A DNA stretch of 62,170 bases. It comes from JAXMDT01 sp046348685 (GTDB taxonomy: Bacteria; Pseudomonadota; Alphaproteobacteria; Rickettsiales; UBA998). Shown here piece by piece: positions 34,951 through 44,641 of the stretch. Each line of letters starts with the position of its first letter. The first letter of the stretch is position 1. A program made the position numbers and the translations under genes. The notes under the pieces are model-generated. The model made no database searches, had not been told where the DNA came from, and saw only the letters and a list, made by a program, of their open reading frames with translations. The stretch is from the NCBI GenBank assembly GCA_046348685.1, contig JAXMDT010000013.1, positions 1 to 62,170 on the forward strand, in the 5' to 3' direction.

Positions 34951-36651
34951 ATGCATCACCCTCACCTGCCTGACGAAAAAGAATTACGAAACCAGATGCT
35001 GGCGGTTGGGCTTGCCATTATAGTGCTGTTCTTCTGGCAGTTTTTATCAAAGCCACTGGTGCCGCCGACCACGCCGCAAGAGCAAAAGAAAGAATCGCTC
35101 GCGCCGGTAACGGCAAATGCGCCGATGGAGCGCGAAGACGCGAAGAGCGAATCTCCCCGCGTGACTATCAATTCCAACGAGCTGGCGGGAACGATTGCGC
35201 TCAAGGGCGCGCGCTTCGATGATCTGCTCTTGAAAAAATACCGCGAGACGGTTGAGAAGGATAGCAAGAATGTCACGCTGCTTTCACCTGGCACGACAGA
35301 GCAGGCCTATTTCGCGCAGTTTGGCTGGCTCGGCAAAGGCACCACGTTGCCTGATGCTGAAACGATCTGGGAAGCCGATCACGACACATTGACGCCCGGG
35401 CAGCCGGTAACGCTAACCTGGACGAACGAAGAAGGCGTCACGTTCGAGCAGGTCATCGCGCTCGATAAGGATTTCCTGTTCACGGTAACCCAGCGCGTTA
35501 AAAACACAAGCGGCAGTGAACTTTCGCTGTCACCCTACGGTTTAATCAATCGCGCTTTCAATGATACAAGCCGTCACTTTGCGATTCTGCACGAAGGGCC
35601 GCTTGGCGTCGATGAAGGCGCACTTTCCGAAATCAAATATTCCGATTTGAAAAAAGATAAGACGATTGTCGAGGATAAAGCCGAAAGTTGGCTTGGTATT
35701 ACCGATAAATACTGGCTTGCTGCCATTGTTCCTCCGCAAGGCGGCAAGTTCAAGGCCACGTACAGCTATTATCAATCCGGCGGTCATGATCGCTACCAGG
35801 TGGATTTCTTGAGTCCGGCGAATAGCATCGCCGCCGGTAAAGAGGCGGAGGATACGCTCCATTTCTTCGCAGGCGCCAAGGAAGTGATGGTGCTCGATCG
35901 CTATGCGAAAGATTACAATATTCCGCTTTTCGATCGCGCGGTCGATTTCGGCAGGCTTTATTTCCTGACGAAGCCGATGTTCTATGCGCTCAACTATTTC
36001 TTCCATCTGCTCGGTAATTTCGGCCTCGCCATTCTGCTGCTCACCATTTGCGTGAAGGCGTTGATGTTCCCACTCGCCAACAAAGCGTATCATGGCATGT
36101 CGCAGATGAAGTTATTGATGCCGAAAATGGAGGAGCTGAAGAAAAAATATCAGGATGATCCGCTGAAACTGAACCAGGAAATGATGGGGCTTTACAAGAA
36201 GGAAAAAATCAATCCGGCGTCAGGCTGCTTGCCGCTTTTACTACAGATTCCCGTTTTCTTTGCTCTCTATAAAGTCCTCTTCGTCACTATTGAGATGCGC
36301 CATGCGCCGTTCTTCGGCTGGATTCACGACCTCTCTGCGGGCGATCCGACAAACGTATTTACGCTATTCGGACTCATTCATTGGACGCCGCCGTCTTTTC
36401 TGCATCTCGGCGCGTGGCCGCTGATCATGGGTATCACGATGGTGCTGCAATACCGCCTCAATCCAAAGCCCACCGATCCTGTGCAGGCGAAAATGATGGC
36501 GTGGCTACCCTATATTTTCACGTTTATGCTGGCATCTTTCCCAGCCGGCCTGGTGATTTACTGGGCGTGGAACAACACGCTTTCCATTCTGCAGCAGACC
36601 TTCATCACCCGCAGCTATAATAAAAAGCAGGCAAAGAAGAAGGCGGCTTAG
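34951..36651 (+). CDS. yidC: Membrane protein insertase YidC
   Basis: 566 residues, the Gram-negative form. N-terminal membrane helix (about 12-30), periplasmic beta-rich domain (about 60-330), then the conserved five-helix insertase part from ~345: YFFHLLGNFGLAILLLTICV, KYQDDPLKLNQEMMGLYKKE and NPASGCLPLLLQIPVFFALY. Inserts proteins into the inner membrane alone or with SecYEG. SD AAGGAT before the ATG; engB begins immediately after its stop. Confidence 0.97.
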   Translation: MHHPHLPDEKELRNQMLAVGLAIIVLFFWQFLSKPLVPPTTPQEQKKESLAPVTANAPMEREDAKSESPRVTINSNELAGTIALKGARFDDLLLKKYRETVEKDSKNVTLLSPGTTEQAYFAQFGWLGKGTTLPDAETIWEADHDTLTPGQPVTLTWTNEEGVTFEQVIALDKDFLFTVTQRVKNTSGSELSLSPYGLINRAFNDTSRHFAILHEGPLGVDEGALSEIKYSDLKKDKTIVEDKAESWLGITDKYWLAAIVPPQGGKFKATYSYYQSGGHDRYQVDFLSPANSIAAGKEAEDTLHFFAGAKEVMVLDRYAKDYNIPLFDRAVDFGRLYFLTKPMFYALNYFFHLLGNFGLAILLLTICVKALMFPLANKAYHGMSQMKLLMPKMEELKKKYQDDPLKLNQEMMGLYKKEKINPASGCLPLLLQIPVFFALYKVLFVTIEMRHAPFFGWIHDLSAGDPTNVFTLFGLIHWTPPSFLHLGAWPLIMGITMVLQYRLNPKPTDPVQAKMMAWLPYIFTFMLASFPAGLVIYWAWNNTLSILQQTFITRSYNKKQAKKKAA

Positions 36652-37263
36652 ATGCTCCCGCCTGACGCCATCCGAAACCTGCCTTGCACGTTTGTCGCCG
36701 GTGTTGTCGATGCCAACGGCTTGCCGAAACCTATCCTGCCGGAAGTCGCATTTGCAGGCAGATCGAATGTCGGCAAGTCCTCGCTGATCAATGCGCTGCT
36801 CGGGCGCAAGGATATGGCGCGGGCTTCAAAGACACCGGGGCGAACACGTCAGCTTAATTTTTTCAATATCGGCGATAAGCTTATGATGGTCGATCTGCCA
36901 GGCTACGGTTACGCCGAGGCCTCGAAAACGGACATCAAAGGATGGACAGGTTTAACCAAGGACTATCTGTGCGGCAGGCCGAATCTGCGCCGTGTCTTTC
37001 TGCTGCTCGATAGTAGGCATAAAGCTAAGGACTCCGATATAGAGTTCATGAAAATGCTCAATGTTTCCGCCGTGGCATTTCAGACCGTGCTGACTAAGGC
37101 CGACAAAGTAAAGAAAAGCGAATTGGAGGCACGCATCGAAAGAGACGATGGCGCTGATTAAAAAAACGCAGCCGCCATGCCTGGGCCGGTTTTCACCAGC
37201 GCGCACGAAAATACTGGCATCCAGACGCTGCGTGAGATATTGGTGAGCTTTATAAGCAATTGA
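36652..37263 (+). CDS. engB: Ribosome-biogenesis GTPase EngB/YsxC, frame disturbed near the 3' end
   Basis: The open frame from 36652 runs 169 codons to a TAA at 37159. GTPase motifs: GRSNVGKSSLINALLG (P loop), DLPGYGYAEAS (G3) and LTKADK (G4). Homologues are ~200 residues. The missing end is present: MPGPVFTSAHENTGIQTLRE then ILVSFI ends at TGA 37261-37263, in the same frame as the start. Between 37139 and 37166 one extra base (GAAAGAG) and one missing base (run of seven A) would restore a 203-residue protein. EngB is usually essential, so sequence error is likely. Starts with no gap after yidC. Confidence 0.88.
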
Positions 37264-37267
37264 ACCT

Positions 37268-38176
37268 ATGAAGAAAAAACCCCTTAAAAATCCCGCGCAA
37301 TTCCTGAGAGTCGCAAAAACTATTTCCGAAGCCCTGCCTTATCTGCAGGAATTTGCCGGAAGCACGTTCGTCATCAAATACGGTGGCCATGCCATGGGCA
37401 GCACTGAGCTGGCCGAACGTTTTGCCGAAGACATCGTGCTGCTCAAACATGTCGGTATCAATCCTATCGTGGTACATGGCGGCGGCCCGCAAATCGGAGC
37501 CATGCTTGAGCGGTTGAAGATCAAAAGCAAATTCATCGACGGCCTACGCGTGACGGATAAAGCCACCGTCGAGATCGTCGAGATGGTGCTAGCCGGTTCC
37601 ATCAACAAGGAGATTGTCACTGCAATTAATCAGGAAGGCGGCACCGCCATCGGTATTTCCGGTAAAGATGGCAATTTGATTCAGGCGGAAAAACTGAAAC
37701 GCAAAAAGAAAGACCCCGATTCAAATATCGAGAAGGTGCTCGATTTGGGATTTGTCGGCGAGCCGGTCAAAATTAATCCAAAAATTCTGCATGAGATTGC
37801 TGACGCCGGTATGATTCCTGTTGTCGCGCCGATTGGCATCGGCAAGAACGGCGAGACCTACAATATCAATGCGGACACCGCAGCGGGCGCGATTGCCGGC
37901 GCGATGAACGCGAAAAAATTCATCCTGCTCACCGATGTGCCGGGCGTTCTCGACAAGGAGAAAAACCTGATCAGCGAAGTCACGCCGAAAGATGCAAAGA
38001 AACTGATCAAGAACGGCACCGTTACCGGCGGCATGATTCCGAAAATCGAAACCGTGCTTTACGCGCTCGATAAAGGCACGGAAGCGGTCCACATTCTGGA
38101 TGGACGCATTCCGCACGTCTTGCTCATCGAGATTTTCACCGAGCACGGCGCGGGAACGATGTTCTACGACGAATAA
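37268..38176 (+). CDS. argB: Acetylglutamate kinase
   Basis: 302 residues. Amino-acid kinase fold: FVIKYGGHAMG at the N-terminus, VVHGGGPQIGAML for the glutamate site, RVTDKATVEIVEMVLAGSIN, NINADTAAGAIAGAM and KNGTVTGGMIPKIE. Phosphorylates N-acetylglutamate, second step of arginine synthesis. Ends 4 bp before the convergent GH26-like gene. Follows engB as in many alphaproteobacteria. Confidence 0.96.
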   Translation: MKKKPLKNPAQFLRVAKTISEALPYLQEFAGSTFVIKYGGHAMGSTELAERFAEDIVLLKHVGINPIVVHGGGPQIGAMLERLKIKSKFIDGLRVTDKATVEIVEMVLAGSINKEIVTAINQEGGTAIGISGKDGNLIQAEKLKRKKKDPDSNIEKVLDLGFVGEPVKINPKILHEIADAGMIPVVAPIGIGKNGETYNINADTAAGAIAGAMNAKKFILLTDVPGVLDKEKNLISEVTPKDAKKLIKNGTVTGGMIPKIETVLYALDKGTEAVHILDGRIPHVLLIEIFTEHGAGTMFYDE

Positions 38177-38179
38177 AGT

Positions 38180-39388
38180 TTAGTGTGGCCGGTACGCGTT
38201 GAGATATGCGTCGCTCGGGAGCGGATTATAACTTGTTTTAGGCCATATTTGATGCCTGCCGCCGCCAGCGCGATTATAGTATGATTCGTATTCGATATCC
38301 TGATAATTTGCGGCGAAGAAGTTAAACATACCGGTGACAAACCAGCTGTTATTAGCACCATTTCCAGCAGCCAGATCATCATTGGTGGCGCCCCATTCAT
38401 CGAAAGCGACTTTTTTGCCGTGCGATTTAGCGAATTGCAGCCAGCCATTCGCCCCCTTGGAGGTTCCAGCTGCGGCGTTGAATGCACCGTAGCACATCTT
38501 CGTCCATGCCGCGCCGGTGGGTGAATCACAATAACCGCCGCTACCGTTATCATAAATATCGATACTCAGCACATCGACAACGCCATCACCCGGATAATAA
38601 TCCACCGGACGCAGGCGCGTATTTTTGAGTACGTTCCATACCATGATCGCGCCGGGAACATTGTTATGATAGATTGTCGCAATACGCCCCCACGCTGCGC
38701 GGTACGTAGCTGGGTCAGCGGGGTCTTCCGCGCCATCGTTGCCCGTATACGACCAGGGGTATCCCTCATCCGCTTCATGACCGAGGCGAAGGTAGATAGG
38801 TCTTCCCTGCGTCACGGATGCAATCTTTTTGGCTATTGCCGTATGCTGTGCATCAATGCCGCCTGTTGCCACCATCGAGAATTTTCCGGCATCGGCTTTG
38901 GTCACTAAGGGTACAGTCATGACGGGATAAATACCATTGTTCAGCATCGCGGCCACGGCACCATTCGGTTGAAGCACTTCATTGGTCAGGTATGCTTCAT
39001 AGCTCACAGACCAGGAATTATTGCCGATAAATATAACACCTACATCGACAGGGCGGCCCCGCCATGCGCCAAAGCCAGCCATATTGCTCAAAGCTACGGA
39101 GCCTTTCCCAGTCCCAGGAGACACACCGGACTTCCACGGTAATTCACTCCGGTTAGGGCCGGTGGGGAAAGGCACGGTCGGCCATCCTGGAAGCGTCACC
39201 ATAGCGGGAGGCTTTTTCGGCGGCATATGCACGCTTCCCATGCAGCGCGTTTCTTTGAAAATACTGGGCACACCTTCAGAGCTGATTTCTTTATTACATG
39301 CGTCGTTGATATAAAAAGAGAGAGGTTCTCTCGATGCTGGAGACCCGGTCGCGACAAATGCAGAAGCAATTAAAATGCTAAATAACAT
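38180..39388 (-). CDS. Secreted glycoside hydrolase, GH26-like
   Basis: 402 residues. Short signal peptide (FSILIASAFVATGSPAS). The body is a TIM barrel like that of GH26: general acid in IYLRLGHEADEGYPW (about 210), a GAIMVWNVLKN strand, DVLSIDIYDN, and the candidate nucleophile in KKVAFDEWGATND (about 335). GH26 enzymes cut beta-mannans and related glycans; substrate here unknown. The enzyme is exported and may act with the two beta-helix proteins at 53.2-56 kb. AT-rich DNA (39389-39463) lies upstream. Confidence 0.8.
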   Translation of the reverse strand: MLFSILIASAFVATGSPASREPLSFYINDACNKEISSEGVPSIFKETRCMGSVHMPPKKPPAMVTLPGWPTVPFPTGPNRSELPWKSGVSPGTGKGSVALSNMAGFGAWRGRPVDVGVIFIGNNSWSVSYEAYLTNEVLQPNGAVAAMLNNGIYPVMTVPLVTKADAGKFSMVATGGIDAQHTAIAKKIASVTQGRPIYLRLGHEADEGYPWSYTGNDGAEDPADPATYRAAWGRIATIYHNNVPGAIMVWNVLKNTRLRPVDYYPGDGVVDVLSIDIYDNGSGGYCDSPTGAAWTKMCYGAFNAAAGTSKGANGWLQFAKSHGKKVAFDEWGATNDDLAAGNGANNSWFVTGMFNFFAANYQDIEYESYYNRAGGGRHQIWPKTSYNPLPSDAYLNAYRPH

Positions 39389-39463
39389 AATTATATATAC
39401 ACAATTTTAGCCAAATTTTCAACTTATGCTGGGTGATTATTAAATCAAATCCAAGCGAAAATA

Positions 39464-39934
39464 TTAAAAATACCTTGAAAATTCAGCTACTAATTGCTCG
39501 TAAAGCGTTCTTTTAAAAGGTACGATAACGGCAGGCAATTCCGCCGGTTCTATCCATTTATATTCAAGAAATTCAGGATGCTCCGTTTCAATATTAATAT
39601 CGTCATCGGTGCCATCAAAGCGCATGAGATACCATTTCTGACGCTGGCCACGGAATTTGCCACCCCAGACTTTCGGGACAAGGTCGGGCGGCAAGTCATA
39701 GGTATACCAGTCTTTCGACTCTGCAATAATCGTCGCTTTCTTCGTGCCGATTTCTTCTTCGAGTTCACGTATGGCTGCAGCGCGGGGTTCTTCATCCTTA
39801 TCGATGCCGCCCTGCGGCATCTGCCATGCTTCGGCGCGCATATCAAGGCGTTTTGCGACAAAGATTTTTTTTTGCGGATTATAAAGCATCATCCCGACGC
39901 CGGGACGGTACGGAAGCGAAGATGATTTATTCAT
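39464..39934 (-). CDS. rppH: RNA pyrophosphohydrolase
   Basis: 156 residues from ATG 39934, which overlaps the previous stop by 8 nt (ATGAATAA). RppH pattern: LPYRPGVGMMLYN, WQMPQGGIDKDEEP, the Nudix box with RELEEEIG, and KVWGGKFRGQRQKWYLMRF. Removes pyrophosphate from mRNA 5' ends to start decay. Last gene of the minus-strand envelope block. Confidence 0.94.
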   Translation of the reverse strand: MNKSSSLPYRPGVGMMLYNPQKKIFVAKRLDMRAEAWQMPQGGIDKDEEPRAAAIRELEEEIGTKKATIIAESKDWYTYDLPPDLVPKVWGGKFRGQRQKWYLMRFDGTDDDINIETEHPEFLEYKWIEPAELPAVIVPFKRTLYEQLVAEFSRYF

Positions 39935-41219
39935 TGCTAGCGGTACGCGGCTGCTCTTTTGCGTACAGCGCGGAAAGCGGTGCAAGCGCCACGCCTTTCG
40001 CATCGGCTGTCTTCGACCAGGTTTTCACCAGATCGAGCACGGCGGGCGTTGCAGGCAATGTCACCACGGCGCTGCCGGTTTTCTTAGCTAGCGTTTCCGC
40101 TTCTTCCAGCATGTGCTTTGCCGCTTCCGCCGTGATATCGGAATTGGCGGCGCGTTCTGCCTGGCGCAGATAGGAAGCGCCTTTGGGGTCCTTGAAACCG
40201 GCTTGTTGCGTCAGAAGCGCAATGCCACGGCGGTCAATTTCAGCGGCGACAGGTTTCATTTCGCTGCTACCAGAAAAATTCTCATCGCTGCCAGCGACGA
40301 CACCGACATAGTTTGTTGCCGAACCCATCACCTTATGGAGGCGGCTGATATTTTCCGACTCGGAATCCGAATTCATCAGTGACAAAGGTCCCGCATCATC
40401 CGCAGGATAATTCTTTGGCTGCATCGGTAGATCGAGCCAGATTTCATGGCCAGCCGTTTGTGCTTTTTCCCGCAATCCGTCCAGCGAGGCGGCATATGGC
40501 GAAAGGGAAAGCGTTATGTTTTCAGGCAGTGACAACGCCTGCATACTTTGATCAGCTACCATGCCAACACCGGTAATGACAATGGCCACTTTGGGCGCGC
40601 CAGACCCTGAGTACGGCTTTTTATAGACATCTGCCGGACGTTGATCGCCGGTGCGTTTTGGCAGCTCCATACCAGAAACTTTCTCCAGCAAATCTTTCTG
40701 CGCACCGGTTGCCGGCTGATTAGCGGATACAGGAAGTGATTGTTTTACCGGCTTATCCTCTGTTACAGGCGCTATCGGTGCGACGGGCTTTTCTGGCTCG
40801 GGCACGTTCGCAACTTCTATTTCTTCCTTTTGCTGAGGCTTTGAAGCTTCTTCAGACGGCTTTACGGCAGCATCTTTTTTTTTATCGGCCGGTTCATCCG
40901 AAGCATCATTGGACGGTGCATCGCCCGTCACGTTGCCGTCTACCGTCGTTGGCTCATCCTGCCGCTGGGCAAGAACGGATTTGCCTCGGCGCTTTGGCAT
41001 CTGAGAGACTTCTTTCGGCTCATTAACCGTGACATTACCCTCTACCCTGCCGGTAGAAATTTCGATGCGCGCAAACCGGCCATCCTCTTTTGCCGCCGCT
41101 CGCAATTCGCCAGCCGACGCAAAGAAAATAATACTTACCCAGGCCAGCAGGCCTATCAGGACTGCGAACACGGCCAGCGGCATGATTAATCGAATGGGCA
41201 TTCCCTTCAGCAATGACAT
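39927..41219 (-). CDS. Divergent polysaccharide deacetylase family protein (YibQ-like)
   Basis: 430 residues, SD AAGGAGGGA. N-terminal membrane anchor (about 10-33), a long charged Pro/Glu/Lys-rich linker (about 60-200) and a C-terminal domain of the divergent deacetylase family: PKVAIVITGVGMVADQSMQA, LSLSPYA, GHEIWLDLPMQPKNYPADDA and RGIALLTQQ. Periplasmic; the exact reaction in this family is unproven. In alphaproteobacteria it commonly lies between ctpA and rppH, as here. Confidence 0.9.
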   Translation of the reverse strand: MSLLKGMPIRLIMPLAVFAVLIGLLAWVSIIFFASAGELRAAAKEDGRFARIEISTGRVEGNVTVNEPKEVSQMPKRRGKSVLAQRQDEPTTVDGNVTGDAPSNDASDEPADKKKDAAVKPSEEASKPQQKEEIEVANVPEPEKPVAPIAPVTEDKPVKQSLPVSANQPATGAQKDLLEKVSGMELPKRTGDQRPADVYKKPYSGSGAPKVAIVITGVGMVADQSMQALSLPENITLSLSPYAASLDGLREKAQTAGHEIWLDLPMQPKNYPADDAGPLSLMNSDSESENISRLHKVMGSATNYVGVVAGSDENFSGSSEMKPVAAEIDRRGIALLTQQAGFKDPKGASYLRQAERAANSDITAEAAKHMLEEAETLAKKTGSAVVTLPATPAVLDLVKTWSKTADAKGVALAPLSALYAKEQPRTASNE

Positions 41220-41272
41220 TCCCTCCTTGTTTTAACACCAGGCGTGTACGCGATGTGCAGCGCCAGCTGTTA

Positions 41273-42679
41273 TTACGGTGCGGATATTTCCCTGTACTTC
41301 GCCAGGCCGCGCAGCAAATCGAGCGCGCGGGCCAGTTGGAAATCCTGTGCCGTTTCGAGGTCCTTGCCGACAGGATCCTCGGTTCCTTTCTTATCATCCT
41401 TTTTCATCTGCGCCGGCGGATAGCGGATATCCTTGTTGCGGCGCGTGAAGCCATTCTTCTGCTCATCTTCACTGGCAAGCCTTCCGGGAAGATCAGCCTC
41501 GGAGCGCATACTGTTATTGTTAGCGTCAACTTTTTCAATCTTAGCCTGTTCGACTTCAATATCCGGTGTGATGCCTTTTGCCTGAATCGAATGGCCGGAC
41601 GGCGTGTAATAACGCGATGTAGTCAGACGCATCGCTCCATGATTCTTCAACGGAATAACGGTTTGCACCGAGCCTTTGCCGAACGACTTGATACCCATGA
41701 TCACGGCGCGTTTCTGATCCTGCAACGCCCCTGCAACGATCTCGGACGCGGAAGCCGAACCCTGGTTGATGAGTACTACCATCGGCAGGTGATTGGTTAG
41801 ATCGCCTGGCGTCGCCGAGTAGCGTTTGGTATTTTGCGGATCGCGCTCGCGGGTGGAAACGATTTCCCCCTGATCCAGGAAGCCATCGGCAACCGCAACC
41901 GCCTGATCGAGCAGGCCGCCCGGGTTATTGCGCAGGTCAAGTACGATACCTTTCATGCCGCCGTCCTTGATTTCACCGTTCAGCTCTTTTACCGCCTTTT
42001 CGAGGCCTTCATAGGTAGTCTCGGAGAATGAGGTGATACGGATGTAGCCGATATTGCCTTCCGCATGCTGCCGCACGGATTTGATGCGGATGAGATCACG
42101 CGTGATTTTTACATCCAGTGGTTCTTTCAGCCCTTCGCGCATCAGCGTGATTTTGATATCGGTGCCGATCGGCCCACGCATCTTTTCGACCGCCTCCGAA
42201 AGCGTCATGCCGAGCACAGCCTCACCGTCGATCTGGCTGATATAATCCCCTGCTTGCACACCTGCTTTAAAGGCAGGCGTATCATCAATCGGCGAGACGA
42301 CCTTGACGAGTCCGTTTTCCATCGTCACTTCGATACCGAGGCCGCCAAATTCACCCTTGGTCTGGACCTGCATTTCTTCAAAGCTTTTTTCATTGAGGTA
42401 ACCCGAATGCGGATCGAGCGAAGTCAGCATGCCGTTGATAGCGGACTCAATGAGATCTTTATCGGAAACCGGCTCGACATAATCGCGGCGGACACGCTCA
42501 AATACATCGCCGAACAGGTTCAGCAGTTCATACGTGTCTTCGGATTCGGCCGGCTTTTCTACTGGCGCGGAATCTTCCGTTGCATCCGTATCGTCATCCT
42601 CGGCATATACGAGCGGAATGTGCGCATGCGAGATAATAAAGGCAAAAGTAATAATACCAATCAAACGGCGGCTAAACAT
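41273..42679 (-). CDS. ctpA: C-terminal processing peptidase CtpA (S41)
   Basis: 468 residues from ATG 42679, chosen because a signal peptide (LIGIITFAFIISHAHIPLVY) follows. PDZ domain around 90-175 (VVSPIDDTPAFKAGVQAGDY). Catalytic Ser in LINQGSASASEIV and Lys in KSFGKGSVQTVIP. A periplasmic serine protease that processes envelope proteins, often peptidoglycan enzymes. An upstream in-frame ATG at 42742 overlaps envC and is less likely. Confidence 0.94.
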   Translation of the reverse strand: MFSRRLIGIITFAFIISHAHIPLVYAEDDDTDATEDSAPVEKPAESEDTYELLNLFGDVFERVRRDYVEPVSDKDLIESAINGMLTSLDPHSGYLNEKSFEEMQVQTKGEFGGLGIEVTMENGLVKVVSPIDDTPAFKAGVQAGDYISQIDGEAVLGMTLSEAVEKMRGPIGTDIKITLMREGLKEPLDVKITRDLIRIKSVRQHAEGNIGYIRITSFSETTYEGLEKAVKELNGEIKDGGMKGIVLDLRNNPGGLLDQAVAVADGFLDQGEIVSTRERDPQNTKRYSATPGDLTNHLPMVVLINQGSASASEIVAGALQDQKRAVIMGIKSFGKGSVQTVIPLKNHGAMRLTTSRYYTPSGHSIQAKGITPDIEVEQAKIEKVDANNNSMRSEADLPGRLASEDEQKNGFTRRNKDIRYPPAQMKKDDKKGTEDPVGKDLETAQDFQLARALDLLRGLAKYREISAP

Positions 42680-42725
42680 GGGACGTCCTATACAACGAAA
42701 GAAATAACAAAATATCTCTACCACT

Positions 42726-43919
42726 TTATTCCCGTTTGGCAAGCCGACTCATGCCTTGATACCAGGCAACAGGGTCGATTGGTTTACCACTCTGGCGGAA
42801 CTCGACGTAAAGACGCGATCCTTTTTGCTGACCCATCATGCCGAGCGGCGCTCCACGTGGGATTACCTGCCCCCTGATAGCCTGAATGCGATCCAGACCG
42901 GCCAACAAAGTGTGATATTTTTGACTATGCCGCAGGATGACAATATTTCCATAATCCAGAAACTTGCCCGTAAAGAGCACTTCGCCGTCAAACGGGGCTG
43001 TAACGACTGCGCCCGGAATCGTGGCAATTTCCATGCCTTTAAGTGTGTTGTTCACGCCACGCCTGTCTCCATACTGACCAACAATACTACCCGTGGCCGG
43101 AAGTTTTAATCCTCCTTTGGCGGATGTGATGGAAGGCAGGGATTGCGACCCTGTCAGCCTGCCAGGAGGCGAAGGTTTCTGTTTCGGCACCATTCGCAGC
43201 GCGGCATCGCGTTCTTTTTCCAGCGATGTGACAAGTGAACTCAAATCTTTTGACTGGCGTTGAAAAGCGGCGATACGCTGCTGTTCGCGCTCATTTTCGC
43301 GCGATAGATTCTTCAGCATTCCCTGCCGTTCGCCGATAGCTGCCTCTAAGCGTTCCTTTTTCCCGGATAGCGCACTACGCGTTTCATCCAGCTTTTCCCT
43401 GCGCTTGGTAATGCTGCGTTCTACGGCCTCGAACGTCGAGAGCTCATCCGCCAGTTCCTGCATGTCATCTTTAAGTGAAACCGCTGTTAAACCTAGCGCG
43501 CGGGCTGCGGTGACACGTTCCGCCGCATCATCGGGAATAACCAAAACAGCGAGTTCAGGCGTCTGGCTCAGGCGGATGGAAGCGGAAAGCATCCCTGCCA
43601 CATCGCGTCGCTTGGCCCGCAATTCAACCACTTGCGCCTGACGGGTCTTTTCCAGTTCTTTTAACTCGGCGTCAATCTTACGGTACTGTAACTCTGATTT
43701 TTTCAAATCGCGCGTGATATCACTAATGCTGTTTTCCAGCACCTCCATATCTTTTTTTGCCTGAGTAGAGTTTTGCTTGATGGAGTCTATTTTCTGCTTG
43801 GATTCCTCAATGCGCACCTGCAATGAATCGAGTTCTTTTTTCTTTTGCTCCAGCGTAGGCTCGGCATGCGCAGGCATGCACAAAAGCATGGAAATGTAGA
43901 AACTCAGTGATAATCGCAC
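42726..43919 (-). CDS. EnvC-like murein hydrolase activator (M23/LytM domain)
   Basis: 397 residues, GTG start. Signal peptide (LSLSFYISMLLCMPAHA), long coiled coil (about 20-250) with heptads, then a LytM domain (about 285-390: VVTAPFDGEVLFTGKFLDYG, ending in YVEFRQSGKPIDPVAWY). The zinc-binding residues of active M23 peptidases are not retained (RHSQKYHT; FRQ instead of an HxH), as in EnvC, so it should activate amidases rather than cut peptidoglycan itself. Two bases after phoU; upstream of ctpA. Confidence 0.9.
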   Translation of the reverse strand: MRLSLSFYISMLLCMPAHAEPTLEQKKKELDSLQVRIEESKQKIDSIKQNSTQAKKDMEVLENSISDITRDLKKSELQYRKIDAELKELEKTRQAQVVELRAKRRDVAGMLSASIRLSQTPELAVLVIPDDAAERVTAARALGLTAVSLKDDMQELADELSTFEAVERSITKRREKLDETRSALSGKKERLEAAIGERQGMLKNLSRENEREQQRIAAFQRQSKDLSSLVTSLEKERDAALRMVPKQKPSPPGRLTGSQSLPSITSAKGGLKLPATGSIVGQYGDRRGVNNTLKGMEIATIPGAVVTAPFDGEVLFTGKFLDYGNIVILRHSQKYHTLLAGLDRIQAIRGQVIPRGAPLGMMGQQKGSRLYVEFRQSGKPIDPVAWYQGMSRLAKRE

Positions 43920-43921
43920 TG

Positions 43922-44581
43922 TTACATATTCTCGAGGATTGACTTCTTCGGACGCACGCCGGTGGCAACGTAATGTACGGTTTTTGCAATACCGGTTGCA
44001 TAATCCGCCACGCGTTCGAAGTTCTTTGCCGCGAACAGATAATCAATCATATGATGCGCTTCAAGCGGTGATTTCTGCATCTCGGCGATAACAAGCGCGA
44101 ATACGCGTCGGCAAAGATTATCTGCCTCTTCATCACGTCGCCAGACTTCCGTCGCCGTATCCGGCGTTTGCTCGATAAAGGATTTTATTGCGGAATTGAT
44201 CATCTGTTTGTCGACTTCGACAAGGGAGCTAAGCTCAACGCGTACGTTATCACGGAGCGGGTTTTCCTTACGCACCATCCGTTTGGTAACGCCTTTGGCG
44301 ATATCGCCGATGCGCTCGAGCGACACAGCCGCTTTATACGCCGAAAGAATGTACCGCAGATCGGATGCCATGGGATTTTGCATCATGAACATCTTGGCGA
44401 TCAGTTTTTCCGTTTCGTCATTCAGCGCGTTTACTTTCTTGTCGCTGGCACGTACTTGTTCATGCAGCGTCTTGTCGGCTTCCCCAAGCGATTTCTGGGC
44501 GAGGGTCAGCTCCTCATCGACAAGCTCTGCCATGCGCGTAAGGTGATCTGTGATTTCCTTGAACCTTGTATTGTAATTCAT
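43922..44581 (-). CDS. phoU: Phosphate signalling protein PhoU
   Basis: 219 residues, two three-helix bundles. Typical E/DxxxD metal-binding patterns: IGDIAKGVTKRMV in the first half and FERVADYATGIAKTVHYVAT in the second. PhoU restrains phosphate uptake and PhoR signalling. No pst or phoBR genes are here, which is unusual; it sits between rlmH and envC. SD is weak. Confidence 0.93.
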   Translation of the reverse strand: MNYNTRFKEITDHLTRMAELVDEELTLAQKSLGEADKTLHEQVRASDKKVNALNDETEKLIAKMFMMQNPMASDLRYILSAYKAAVSLERIGDIAKGVTKRMVRKENPLRDNVRVELSSLVEVDKQMINSAIKSFIEQTPDTATEVWRRDEEADNLCRRVFALVIAEMQKSPLEAHHMIDYLFAAKNFERVADYATGIAKTVHYVATGVRPKKSILENM

Positions 44582-44641
44582 AGGTGCTGACTGATTGGAA
44601 AATCTTATTTTTCACCAACCAGGGACGCGCTGCAATAAAAA

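Noticed and set aside
42726..43919. Active M23 endopeptidase
   Set aside because: The zinc-ligand residues of the LytM domain are not conserved, which fits an EnvC-type activator instead.
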